38,832 nt of DNA, taken from NCBI GenBank assembly GCA_963575745.1, contig CAUYUJ010012692.1, positions 32,501 to 71,332 of the forward strand, written 5' to 3'. The notes under the pieces are model-generated. The model was not told the origin of the DNA, did no database searches, and saw nothing but the letters and a program-made list of their open reading frames with translations. The stretch comes from Prorocentrum cordatum. Its lineage: Eukaryota; Sar; Dinophyceae; Prorocentrales; Prorocentraceae. Position numbers and translations under genes: made by a program. This document shows, one piece after another, positions 19,036 to 27,819 of the stretch; positions within the stretch are counted from its first letter, which is position 1, and every line of letters starts with the position of its first letter.

Positions 19036-19184
19036 GACGAAGAGGAGGTCAAGTTCACGACCCGCCTCAGCTCAGCCCGCTCGCTGAACTGCAGCAGGGC
19101 GTGAACTCGACATCCCCCCTACGCGTGGACGAAGACGAGGTCGACTCCACGACCCGTCCCAGTTCAGACCAGTCGTCGGAGTTG
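19036..19184 (+). repeat. Diverged 57-bp direct repeat, 92 bp apart
   Basis: 19036-19092 and 19128-19184 both read GACGAAGASGAGGTC, then CCACGACCCG or TCACGACCCG, then a TCAG-containing end. In one frame they give DEEEVKFTTRLSS and DEDEVDSTTRPSS, so the duplicated unit may once have been coding. No gene is recognised. Confidence 0.6.
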
Positions 19185-19373
19185 CGCCGTTCCTACACTC
19201 ACTATTCTTCCTTTTGCGCTGTTGTACAGGCACGGTCAAGGGGTTTGGAGCAGGCAGCTGGGTACCCCTCATCATCGCCAGCATAAAGTACAGCATCACG
19301 TACCTCCGACTCCTCATTCTCGTGCTGCCTTTCTTCGCCCTCGGTAGGCAGACGGGGGCATCAACAAAAAGCA

Positions 19374-19408
<35 letters not shown>

Positions 19409-19640
19409 CATGCAGAGAGGGGGGAAGAGAGGGAGAGGGGCAGAGAGAGAAAAGAAAGAGAGAGGAGAGACATAAAGAGAGGGGGGGAAAGAGAGGGAGA
19501 GAGACATACTGAGAGCGGGAAATGAGAAAGAGAGGCAGACAAGTGACTGACAGACACACAGAATGACTGGCAGATAAGACAGTCAAACAAAGAGGCAGGA
19601 TGACAGACATTCAGACAGGCAGACAGAGACACACGCATAG
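19374..19640. repeat. GA-rich and GACA-like simple sequence
   Basis: GA runs grade into AGAGAGG and then CAGACAGGCAGACAGAGACA units. Low-complexity; open frames here are artefacts. Confidence 0.9.
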
Positions 19641-19834
19641 ACAGATACATTGACAGCGTGGGTATACATACGTCAATACAAATACGTACATCCGCCACCG
19701 TGACTCTGGGCACGGTGTGCTCGTGTCCTTAGGTCCTTCGCCCAATCCCTGGAGCCTCAGTCCTCCGTCCTGAGGAGTCTTGAAGGGCCCAGACCCCAAT
19801 TTCCCAGACCTCCGGGGGCTTCCCGCGGTTCTCC

Positions 19835-20455
19835 TGGGCTGACTTTCGGGGGCCCGAGAGAGCCCAAGACGGGCCAAGAAGGCCCCACGCGGCCCTCGAG
19901 AGGGCCCAAGGCGCCCAAAGATGGGCCCAAGACGCCCAAGATGGCCCCAAGATGGCCCAGGAGGCCTACAAGATGCCCCAAGAGGAGGCCTCTATGAGGC
20001 CTGCCAAGAGGACCCAAGAGGCAACAATCAGTGATCAGTGACAGAGGTTGGCGTTCTCGCCTTTGCGGCTTTCCGACGCCCCAAGGCGGCCCAAGAGGCC
20101 CCCACGACCACCCCAAAACGGCCCAAGAGGCATCCGAGAGGGCCCCAAGACGGCCTAAGAGCGCTCCAAGACGGCCCAAGAGGCGCCCAAGACGGCCCAA
20201 GAAGGCCCCAAGACGGCCCCAAAAAAGGCCCAAAAGAGGGAACACGAACCGACAATCCAAGCCTTCGGCCCCAAGAAGCCCCAAGGAGGCTCCAAGGGGC
20301 GCCCTTGTGGCCCCAAGAGGCCCCCAGGAGGCCCCCAAGAGGCACCAAGAGGCGTCCAAGAGGCTCAAAAGAGGCCCCAAAACGGCCCCCAAGAGGCCTC
20401 CGACCTGCCTCCAAGAGGCCCCCGAGAGGTTCCCCCGCGAGATCCCAACGAACAT
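19835..20455. repeat. GGCCCAAGA-type degenerate tandem repeat
   Basis: Long block of CCAAGAGGCCC / CCAAGACGGCCC units with a non-repetitive 'leader' at about 20026-20080 containing CTTTGCGGCTTTCCGACG. The units are too diverged for a fixed period. Confidence 0.85.
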
Positions 20456-20487
20456 CCAATAGGCTCCATACCTGCAACACAGGCACG

Positions 20488-20561
20488 AAGGCGGGACGGG
20501 CCGAAGGCTGTTAGACCCGCCGCCCCCTGTGGTCTTTCCACATGGGTGCCCAGCGTGCGGG
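20488..20561 (+). repeat. Dispersed repeat with CCCCTGTGG hairpin, copy 1
   Basis: GGCGGGACGGGCCGAAGGCTG is shared with 23281-23300, and CCGCCGCCCCCTGTGG followed by CCACATGGGTGCCC is shared with 24491-24540. The second part forms a short hairpin (CCCCTGTGG with CCACATGGG). It sits just before another GGCCCAAGA block, as does the copy at 24491. Confidence 0.65.
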
Positions 20562-20575
20562 TTGCCAAAAATTTG

Positions 20576-21085
20576 CTGGCCCAGATGGCTCCAAGATGGC
20601 CCCCGACGGCCTCCAGATCGGCCAAGATGGCCTCCAAGCTCGCCCAAGATGATCCAAGATGGCCTGTCGAAGACGGCCCGAGAGAGTCCAAGATGCCTCC
20701 AAGTTCGCCATAGCGGCCTCCAAGAGGGCCTCCAGGAAGGCCCGCAGGAGCGAATGTATGGATTTACCTAGGGTTTTGAATGAATGTGGCATTTGCTTCT
20801 TTTCGGCAATCCGACGGACCGAGACGGCTCAAAAGACCCCAAACATCGACCCAAGAAAGCTCGAGAGGTCTCCAAGATGGCCCTCGAATGACCTAAGAAG
20901 CCCCCAAGATGGCCCCAAGGAGCCCCAAGACGGCCCAAGAGGCCTCCAACACGCCTAAGATGGCCTCCAAAACGACCCTGGAGCGCCCCAAGGGGGCCCC
21001 AAGTCGGCCCCAAGTCGGCCCAGAGAGGCCCCTTCCGACTGCATCAGACGGGCCAGGAGCCCACCAAAACGGCCCAAGATGGTAC
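20576..21085. repeat. GGCCCAAGA-type degenerate tandem repeat
   Basis: Blocks at 20576-20755 (CAAGATGGCC units) and 20820-21085, separated by a leader (20756-20820) containing TTTTCGGCAATCCGACGG. Confidence 0.85.
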
Positions 21086-21104
21086 AGTACAAAAAGAGAG
21101 AACA

Positions 21105-21127
21105 AAGAGAGAGAGAGAGAGAGAGAC
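21105..21127. repeat. GA dinucleotide run
   Basis: About eleven GA units. Confidence 0.9.
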
Positions 21128-21128
21128 T

Positions 21129-21440
21129 GTGAGTAGGAAAGCGAATTCGGAGGCCCCGCTTTGGGAGCTGGTCCCAGACAGTAAAGGTCACGTCGTTTTC
21201 CAAGCTCCCAGGGGTGGTTGGGGTTGCAGGTTGTGCGGTCTTGGGCGGTCGTCTCGGGCGCGCCTCATCTCGCACCAGTGCCCTGGGGTCCCAAGAGTGG
21301 TCTCCCAGGCCCACCCCGGCCACCGTCTCTGGCAGAATGATAGTGTGACGTGGTGCAGGTCCTGCGGAGCCCACGCGGAGCAGCAGGTGAAAGAGCTCGC
21401 GCAGGAATGCCCAAGAGTTCCGAATACTGAAGCAGGCTGA
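21129..21440 (+). pseudogene. Retroelement C: C-terminal Cys/His fragment
   Basis: The frame reads GWGCRLCGLGRSSRARLISH (C-x2-C...H), then GHRLWQNDSVTWCRSCGAHA, then EQQVKELAQECP. The C-x2-C...C spacing after a 'HRLW' start is the same layout as the tail of retroelement B (FCLTCGKTATEDPRHLVAEC) and is typical of the last domain of dinoflagellate non-LTR elements. A TGA ends the frame at 21438-21440; coding-like sequence continues in shifted frames to about 21570. Only the 3' end of the element is present, adjoining a GGA array. The family call rests on the motif. Confidence 0.6.
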
Positions 21441-21572
21441 GGACACTGCGAATCGCGCCTGTGGCCAGTCCTGTGTGCCAGGAGACGGGGCAGCTCGAAG
21501 GAGGTGCTTGAGCCGCTGCCAGGGCGGGCATCGTGCGCAGCCGGGATGCTCGCTGAGGAGAGCAAGGGCGCA

Positions 21573-21651
21573 AGAGGAGGAGGAGGAGGAAGAGGAGGAG
21601 GAGGAGGAGGAGGAGGAGGAGGAGGAGGAGGAGGAGGAGGAGGGGGAGGAG
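21573..21651. repeat. GGA array
   Basis: GGA units on the + strand, directly after the retroelement C fragment. Confidence 0.95.
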
Positions 21652-21659
21652 GGGGGGGG

Positions 21660-21755
21660 CCCGCGCGGCACCTCCTCCACCGTGGCGTAGGCGAAGTAGC
21701 GCCCCCCCGCGCCGCCCTCGGCCAACAGCTCGCCGCCGCCACCGCCCGGCGCGCC
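21660..21755 (-). CDS. Short coding-like island (minus strand)
   Basis: On the minus strand the frame reads GGGGGELLAEGGAGGRYFAY and then ATVEEVPRG, with almost only G/C in third positions, then runs into the GGA array (TCC on this strand). It is preceded on its 5' side by TTGACAAG, a possible splice acceptor. It looks like one exon of a host gene with a microsatellite after it, but no family is recognised and it is too short to be sure. Confidence 0.2.
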
Positions 21756-21839
21756 TTGTCAACGGCGACGGACGAGGCGGCGGCGCGGACAGGAGGAGAG
21801 GGAGGAGCGAGCAGAGGAGGGAGAACCATGGACGAAGGC

Positions 21840-21873
21840 GACGACCATGACGACGCCGACGACGACGAAACGA

Positions 21874-21908
<35 letters not shown>

Positions 21909-21962
21909 ACGACAACGCCGACGCCGACGCCGACGACGACGACGACGACGACGACGAAACGA

Positions 21963-21997
<35 letters not shown>

Positions 21998-22021
21998 CCG
22001 ACGACGACGACGACGAAACGA

Positions 22022-22056
<35 letters not shown>

Positions 22057-22077
22057 ACGACGACGACGCCCCCAGAC
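21840..22077. repeat. GAC/GCC array with higher-order repeats
   Basis: GAC and GCC triplets. The block GAAACGACG followed by a run of CCG and then GACGACG occurs three times, with GAAA at 21867, 21956 and 22015, showing duplication of larger units within the array. Confidence 0.9.
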
Positions 22078-22229
22078 ATCCCACGATGCGATGCTTTCAA
22101 TGCTTGACCCAAGAGGCCCCGACCCCTTCCAAGGTGCTAGTTTTCGCCTTGGATCCATGTTTGATGGTCCCTTGGCCCAAGAACAGGCCCGGGAGGCCGA
22201 AATCTAGGAAATCTCCCGGACTGAACCAT

Positions 22230-22353
22230 GGTAGTCAGCGCGGGCACCAAAAACATGTTGTGCAATCTGAGTGAGGCAGCATACGTGGCGCAATATATGT
22301 GGAACAAACGAGGTGGTTCAAAATATGTGGAGCAATCTAGGTGGTGCAAAATC
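22230..22353. repeat. GCAATCTA/GTGG-type degenerate tandem repeat, block 1
   Basis: Units such as GGCGCAATATATGTGG and GTGGAGCAATCTAGGTGG of 15-17 bp. Same family as 25033-25256. Confidence 0.7.
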
Positions 22354-22404
22354 CGCCCACCCTGTCGACGTGTGGAAAACGCTGTCCTGTTTGACTCGTC
22401 GTCA

Positions 22405-22435
<31 letters not shown>

Positions 22436-23079
22436 ATTTGGTCTCCTTTCCCTTGGCCCGTCGACGCTCCCCCTTTTCACTGGGCCCTCCTCCTCAAGCG
22501 AGCCAGCCAACGCGAAACCAAAGCGACATTGAGCAACGTCGTACGTAGCTGAAACGAAGGGAGGCCCGTTCCCTTTGATTATGTTCCCCTCCGAAAGGTG
22601 AGGGGTCCCGGGGGGGAGGTCCAGGGGGGAGTCATGGAAAAGGTCATGGGGGGGGCTTCCCAGGGAAAGTCCTGGGGTCCTGGGGGGGTCCCGAGGCTCA
22701 CAAACGTCCCAAAACGAACCCAGAGTGCCCTCGGAGGCCCATAGACGGCCCAAGAGGGCTTCCTCCTCCTCGTCCTCCTCGTCGCCGTCGTCGCAGTCGT
22801 CGTCCTTGTCGTCGTCGTCGCCGTCGCGTTTGGTCTTATCGGTGAAACGAGTGAAAGGCCGTGAAACGAGAACCACTGCCGGTGGCGCGGCCATGAAGCG
22901 GTGAGGCGCCATGCAGGGCCTCCTGCTCCCCAGAAAGCCTCCCGCGGGACCCCGAGAAGTCTCCCAAGAAGGCCCCCGAGAGGGCGTCCTAATAGACACC
23001 AACATGTAGACGAGACGCCTCTGACCCACAACGCAAGCACCGTTTGAGCAGGGACCGACCGTCCCGGCATTCCTATAGT
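22354..23079. other. Spacer with two CGT runs
   Basis: CGTCGTCGTCGCCGTCGC followed by a TTTGGTCT motif occurs near 22400-22445 and again near 22800-22835, suggesting a duplicated segment. A G-rich stretch lies at 22600-22690. No gene recognised. Confidence 0.5.
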
Positions 23080-23240
23080 CCTACCACGAAATGTTCTTAG
23101 AACCCAAAAATGTTCTAACAATCATGACAATGTTCTTAGAACATAGACCCGATGTGATAAAACAGGACAATCTCTGCCAGAAATGTTCTAAGAACATTTC
23201 GTGGAGACCACAAAAGGTTCCTAGAACATTGTTTGGTAGG
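23080..23240. mobile_element. Inverted-repeat element with ATGTTCTTAGAACAT palindromes
   Basis: The outer arms at 23080-23104 and 23216-23240 (CCTACCA...GTTCTTAGAACC and its inverted, slightly diverged copy ending TGGTAGG) bound about 161 bp. A perfect 20-bp inverted pair (CCACGAAATGTTCTTAGAAC) lies at 23084-23103 and 23185-23204. ATGTTCTTAGAACAT-like palindromes occur several times inside. Much more AT-rich than the surroundings. Non-coding. Confidence 0.75.
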
Positions 23241-23394
23241 GCTACAGGCGAGCCAGGACGCCTCGCCACTGCTTGAACGGTGGCGGGATGGGCCGAAGGC
23301 CACTAGACCTGGCCAGGCACAGAAACGGAAAAGGGCGCTTCAGAAGCAGAAACCGAAATGACTCACACCACCGTTCGTACCGGGAGCCTTTGCG

Positions 23395-23615
23395 GTGAGA
23401 GCTTGTTAAGTCACCCCTCGCTCTTGGGAGCCTTGGTGCTCAGAGATTGGCGCGTTGCCGCCCGTTCCTGAGCGTTGGCTGGGCCTTGGTGTCAGGAACT
23501 TGTTGCGTCACCGCTCTCTGCTGGGAGCCTTGGTCTTATCAGCTTGTTTACGTCACCGTTCGCTCTTGGGAGCCTTGGTGTGAAGAGTTTCTTGCGTTAC
23601 CGATCGCTCCTGAAA
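23395..23615. repeat. Degenerate ~45-bp tandem repeat
   Basis: CTTGGGAGCCTTGGTGT-like segments recur four times (CCTTGGT at about 23431, 23484, 23528 and 23573), each with GCGTCACCG or a variant nearby. Units are 44-53 bp. Confidence 0.7.
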
Positions 23616-23619
23616 AGGC

Positions 23620-24200
23620 GTCTCTGGGCCTTCTTGGGAGTCCTATTGGGGCCCTTTTTTCGGGCGCTTGTGGAGGCGTCTTGGGAACCTCTTGGGGGCC
23701 TCTTGGGGCTTCTTGGGGGGCTCTGGGGGCCTCCTGGGAGCTTCTTTGGGCGAAAGGCTAGACTTTTCGGTTCGTGGTCCCCCTCTTGGAGCCGTCTTGG
23801 GGCCCTCTTGGGCAGTCTTGGGCGCCTCTTGGGACATCTTGGCGCCCTCTTGGGCCGTTTTGGGGGCCTCTTGGGAGCCTCTTGGGCCGTCTTGGGGTGG
23901 TCTTTGGGGCCTCTTGAACCGTCTTCAACGACGTGAAAGCTGAAAAGCCTTGTATGCTCAAACTGTACCTTTCCCCATAGGAAATCAATGAGTTTGGCCT
24001 CCTGGTGGCCTCTTGGGACGCCTCTTGGGGGCCTCTTGGGGCTTCTTGGGGGGCTCTGGGGGCCTCCTGGGAGCGTCTTGGGGCGAAAGGCTAGACGTCT
24101 TGGCCGACGTTGTCTTGGAAGTATTCTAGGCGCTCTTGGGGCTGTCTTCGGCCGTCCTGGGGGCCTCTTCGGCGCACTTGTGGCTGACTTGGGCCGTCTG
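23620..24200. repeat. GGCCCAAGA-type repeat, inverted orientation
   Basis: GGGCCTCTTGGG / CCGTCTTGGG units, i.e. the reverse complement of the blocks at 18-21 kb. A leader at about 23931-23990 (ACGTGAAAGCTGAAAAGCC, then CCCCATAGGAAATCAATGAG) separates two blocks and resembles 28276-28350. Confidence 0.85.
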
Positions 24201-24225
24201 AAATTAGGGCCATTACGGCAGGTTC

Positions 24226-24392
24226 GTGTCGTGCCGACCCCAGCGTTGGTTTTTGACACCGCAGGGATCGTTCAACCTTGAACGATCGGCCGCTGCCGCA
24301 ACGTCCGATCGTTCAACATCGATCGATTCTGGGTCGCCGGCGGCGTTCAACCTTGAACGCCCGCGCTGGGGTCGCCGCTGGTCGACACGACG
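24226..24392. mobile_element. Nested inverted-repeat element with TTCAACCTTGAA cores
   Basis: The outer parts GTGTCGTG..CGACCCCAGCG (24226-24245) and CGCTGGGGTCG (24364-24374)..CGACACGAC (24383-24391) are inverted. Two inner hairpins are perfect: GATCGTTCAA-CC-TTGAACGATC (24266-24287) and GCGTTCAA-CC-TTGAACGC (24343-24360). A third, imperfect GATCGTTCAAC lies between. Non-coding. Confidence 0.65.
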
Positions 24393-24490
24393 CAAACCTA
24401 CAGTACATCTGGGGCCGCGGCTGCCAACCCCCCCCACCCCACCCCTGTTACTTCTCCCAACCAACGGATCGCGACGCTGCGCGCGCAGTC

Positions 24491-24540
24491 TGTCACCCGC
24501 CGCCCCCCGTGGCTTGCCACAGGGGTGCCCGGCGTGCAGG
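24491..24540 (+). repeat. Dispersed repeat with CCCCGTGG hairpin, copy 2
   Basis: CCGCCGCCCCCCGTGG, then CTTGCCACAGGGGTGCCCGG; same as 20513-20561. The stem CCCCCGTGG/CCACAGGGG is preserved although the bases differ from copy 1. Confidence 0.7.
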
Positions 24541-24654
24541 ACTTCTGGCGGTCTTGGGTTCTCTCAGAACTACCCATGGGGCTTCGGTCCACTGCGCGCC
24601 GGCCACCTGGAAGGCCAGGAAAAATGTGGAACCCAGTGGCCTTCCGCTCAAAAG

Positions 24655-24805
24655 ATGGCCCCAAGATGGCCCCCAAGAAGGCCCAGATGGCCCCCCAGAC
24701 GGCCAAGATGGCCCAAGCTGGCCTCCAAGTTCATCCAAGATGGCTCCAAGACGGCCGAAGAGGATCCAAGATGCCTCAAGACGGCCGAAGAGGTCCTGTA
24801 GGGCT
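24655..24805. repeat. CAAGATGGCC degenerate tandem repeat
   Basis: GATGGCCCCAAGATGGCCCC units and variants, + orientation. Confidence 0.8.
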
Positions 24806-25032
24806 CGCAGGAGAGTATCCGCAAGCCCACGCTGACATAGAGGCACAGGGTGTCCAACTTTGGGCGACCCTCCTCCCCCAAGGTCCACAATGGACAGGCA
24901 TAGTGAACGGAGGGAGACGTCGGTCACAATGCCAGGCCGCCCCGAGGTCCCAGCGGGACCCAGGCAAGGGCGCAAGCGAAGGTCCCAGGAGAGGCCTCTC
25001 CTTCAGGGTCGGCGGCACTGGCCGCAAGGCCT
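24806..25032. other. Short spacer
   Basis: GC-rich, with no recognisable gene or repeat. Confidence 0.4.
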
Positions 25033-25256
25033 TCACAATATGTCGAGCAAACTATGCGGATGCTGTGCAATAGATGATGCGCAGGCTGTGTTACAATCTA
25101 CATGGTGCAATACATGTGGTGCAAGCTATGTGATGCAATCTATGTGGAGCACTATACGTGGTGCATGGTGCGATGCATGTGGTGCAGGCTATATTGTGCA
25201 ATCTATGTTGCGCAATCTACGTTGTGCAATGTTGTTTCCATGTGGTGCAATCTATG
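25033..25256. repeat. GCAATCTA/GTGG-type degenerate tandem repeat, block 2
   Basis: Units TATGTGGTGCAATC and variants repeat about a dozen times with 14-17 bp spacing. Confidence 0.8.
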
Positions 25257-25397
25257 CTCCAGACGACGGGCGGCGACGAGGCGGCGACGGCGACAGCATA
25301 ACCGCCAGACCGCCAGCCAGGCCCAGTTCCTTGAAACAGGAGCAAGAATCCCTAAGTGAACGAGCTGTTTGGAGAATCATATCGTCGGAGATCTGGG

Positions 25398-25425
25398 GAC
25401 GACGACGACGACGACGACGACGACC

Positions 25426-25472
<47 letters not shown>

Positions 25473-25506
25473 CACGACCACGACCACGACCACAACCACG
25501 ACCACA

Positions 25507-25544
<38 letters not shown>

Positions 25545-25595
25545 GACAACGACCACGACGACGACCACGACGACGACCACGACGACAACGACGAG
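25398..25595. repeat. GAC/CAC trinucleotide array
   Basis: GAC units pass into GACCAC hexamers and back. Open frames through it encode Asp/His, Thr or Arg runs and are artefacts unless the flanks are coding. Confidence 0.95.
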
Positions 25596-25602
25596 AAGGC
25601 GC

Positions 25603-25745
25603 CCTCGGCTCCCAGCTCGCCGCCGCCGCACGGCGCCGCGCCGCCGGTGGGCACCCCCAAGCGGTACTCGGTGGCGCCGTCGAACACGGACACGAGGCGC
25701 CCCTGGCCGCACGAGGGGGCCCGGGGCGCAGGGCGCCGGGCGTGC
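25603..25745 (-). CDS. Short coding-like island (minus strand)
   Basis: On the minus strand the frame reads CGQGRLVSVFDGATEYRLGV, then PTGGAAPCGGGELGAEGAF, with nearly all third positions G or C, then enters the GAC array (TCG/GTC on this strand). Codon use is much better than in the other frames. No family is recognised. Like 21660-21755 it is a GC3-rich stretch directly 5' of a trinucleotide array, perhaps an exon with the array in its intron. Confidence 0.25.
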
Positions 25746-25987
25746 CCAGGCCGCGACGGCCCACGGCCCGCGTCGCTGCGACTCGATTCGCGCGCCGGGC
25801 CCGCGCGGGTCCGATTCGGTTCGGTGCGGCTCGATGCAGGGGGGGAGGTAAGAACGCAAGGTCTTTCGCGACGTTTGGTTTCCAAGGGCGTCGGGCTCTG
25901 GGATGTCAGAGGAGAGGGGGGGGGGCGCACTGGGCGTGCTGCAAGGGGCGCCATACAGTCTGAGGACGTCGTGGTCCTGGCCATGAT

Positions 25988-26088
25988 GTCCACACACACA
26001 AACACTCACACACAATCACACAAACACACACACACACACACTGACACACTGACACACTGACGCAGACTGATACACACACACACACTTT
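25988..26088. repeat. CA-rich dinucleotide repeat
   Basis: CACACA runs with ACTGACACACTGACAC variants. Confidence 0.92.
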
Positions 26089-26867
26089 TGCGTCGGCGGC
26101 TAGGCAGAGTGACTGCGCTGGCGGATGGGGCACATGTAGTCATACACTTGCGAACGAAGCCGCGGTGCACGGGAGGAGAGGGGGGAGAAGGCCAGGCCCG
26201 GAGCGGCGCGAGAGGGAGCAGGAAGCCGGGCCCGCTCAAAGCGGGGGTGGGCAACGGCACGGCGGCGCCGGGGTGGCCAGGGCGGCGGCAGCGAGCAGCC
26301 GGAGATGGGCAGCAGCCAGGGGCAGCCGCGCGGAGCGGGGGCGGGCCGGCCCAGGCAGTGCCGGGGACGGGCGGCGCAGTCCGGCAGCAGTGCACCGAGA
26401 TCGGGCCGACCCACCAGGCGCCGAAGCTGCGGGAGGAGGCCACCTCAGGGGCGGGGCGGCGGCAGGCGGAGCGAGAGGAAACGCCGAGATAAATGGACCT
26501 GCGAGGCGCCGGAGGGCGGGCCGACCCGGGCGCCTGAAGGCGGGCGACCCGGGCACCCGGGTCAGCAACTCCCCCTCTTCGCCGCGCCCGGAGTGAATGG
26601 GGAACTGGAGGGAGGGACCGGTAGGGTGGAAGCAGCGAGCTTGAATCGGCCATGCATTGCCGATAGATCGGCGAAAGGCCCCGAGAGCGAATCCGCAGGG
26701 TCTTGGGCGGGACGGGCCAGCCGGCCCCTATCGGCGATCAATGGGCGACGTGGGTCGACGCGTCCCCCCTGAGCATCTCTCACCCCCCCCCTTCACGCGG
26801 CCACCGACCGAGGCGCAAGACAAAGGCGGTACGAGACCAGGTTCGGACGCCGTCGTCGCCAGAATCG
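26089..26867. other. GC-rich spacer
   Basis: Very GC-rich. CATTGCCGATAG near 26652 and CTATCGGCGATCAATGG near 26727 form a loose inverted pair. No gene recognised. Confidence 0.4.
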
Positions 26868-26887
26868 GATGTCGCCGCCGCCGCCGC

Positions 26888-26920
<33 letters not shown>

Positions 26921-26945
26921 TGTGCGTTGCCGTCGCCGTCGTCGC
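26868..26945. repeat. GCC/GTC trinucleotide array
   Basis: GCCGCC, GTCGTC and GCCGTC units on the + strand. Confidence 0.9.
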
Positions 26946-27054
26946 CCAGCGTCTGGAGGACGTCTCCGAGCGCTGGCGGGTCTGGAGGACGTGCACATCG
27001 GGCGCCAGGCAGGCTCCGAGACGGGGCCGCCCGAGGCGGCCGCTCCCTCGGCCC

Positions 27055-27154
27055 CCCGGACGGCGAGAGCGACGGCGGCGGCGGCGGCGCCGCCGGAGGC
27101 GCCGCCAGGGGGGCCCAGCGCGGATCCGAGAACTCTGCGCGGACCTCCGAGTTC
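27055..27154. mobile_element. GC-rich inverted-repeat element, copy 2 (one arm)
   Basis: The right arm GCGGATCCGAGAACTCTGCG, then CGGACCTCCGAGTT, matches the right arm of 30465-30616, and the core GGAGGCGCCGCCAGGGGGGC matches 16801-16920. The left arm is not recognisable. Confidence 0.6.
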
Positions 27155-27248
27155 GCATGTCTCTGCCGTTCTTGATCCCCGGGCTTCGCCCGCCCCTGGC
27201 CGCGCGAGGCCCCGCCTGCTCCCGGCCTTCCTCTGCCAATGAAAGCAA

Positions 27249-27308
27249 GTGCGCGTCCCGCGCAGCTTTCCGCGGAAGAGGTTCGCTCTCGCCCTGCAGA
27301 TCAAAAAA
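27249..27308 (-). repeat. Introner-like element, copy 3
   Basis: The reverse complement reads TTTTTTTGATCTGCAGGGCG, then AGAGCGAACCTCTTCCGCGG, then AAAGCTGCGCGGGACGCGC, matching copies 1 and 2 with a few substitutions. It lies about 95 bp from the GC-rich element at 27055-27154. Flanking direct repeats are not clear here, so it is not evident whether it sits in coding sequence. Confidence 0.6.
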
Positions 27309-27523
27309 AGTGTATGCCATTCTTCGCTCCCCTGGCCCTGGCGTGGCCCCAGCCGCGCCCCCCGAGCCCCGCCCACGAGAGGGGCCACCGCGGCGAAGGG
27401 CCAAACCACCGAGGGGCGAGGGGGCCCCTGCACGCTGCAGGAGCGTCCAGCGTTCCCCCCCCCCGGCGGCCTCCACGGCGGCCTCCGCGGGGGAAGGATC
27501 ACAAACGGTGCTTGCCCGGGATG

Positions 27524-27819
27524 ACTGAAGGGGCCCTGGGACACACAAATAAGTACACACAGATCAAAAGGATCCCCCATATTTTCCCATATTTTCTGGG
27601 TTTCTGTCTCCCCCCCCCACTGCCCATAGTTTCCCATATTTGCCTGGGAGTGGACGATTAATTGTGTCTGTGTGTTTTTCCTCCTCCTGAATGACGTAGA
27701 GACCTCACGCGGTGGCTTACGCGGGCCGCCGGCGCGGCACGCTGCTCTGGAACCGGAAGGCGCCCACACGCAACCTCACGCGAGGAGCTTGCGCGCGAAC
27801 GTCGGCGCAGTCGGCCCCG
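27524..27819 (+). repeat. Long direct repeat, copy 1
   Basis: Starts ACTGAAGGGGCCCTGGGACA, runs through repeated TTTCCCATATTTTC motifs and GCGGGCCGCCGGCGCGGCAC, and ends CGTCGGCGCAGTCGGCCCC. The second copy is at 31462-31810. Function unknown; a transposable-element or segmental origin is inferred. Confidence 0.8.

Noticed and set aside
23091-23276. Short + frame beginning MFLEPKNVLTIMTMFLEH.
   Set aside because: Its internal repetition is entirely due to the ATGTTCTTAGAACAT palindromes of a non-coding element.
25356-26060. Asp/His-rich frame resembling a metal-binding protein.
   Set aside because: The Asp/His part is the GAC/CAC array read in one frame; the adjoining non-repeat sequence has better codon use on the opposite strand.
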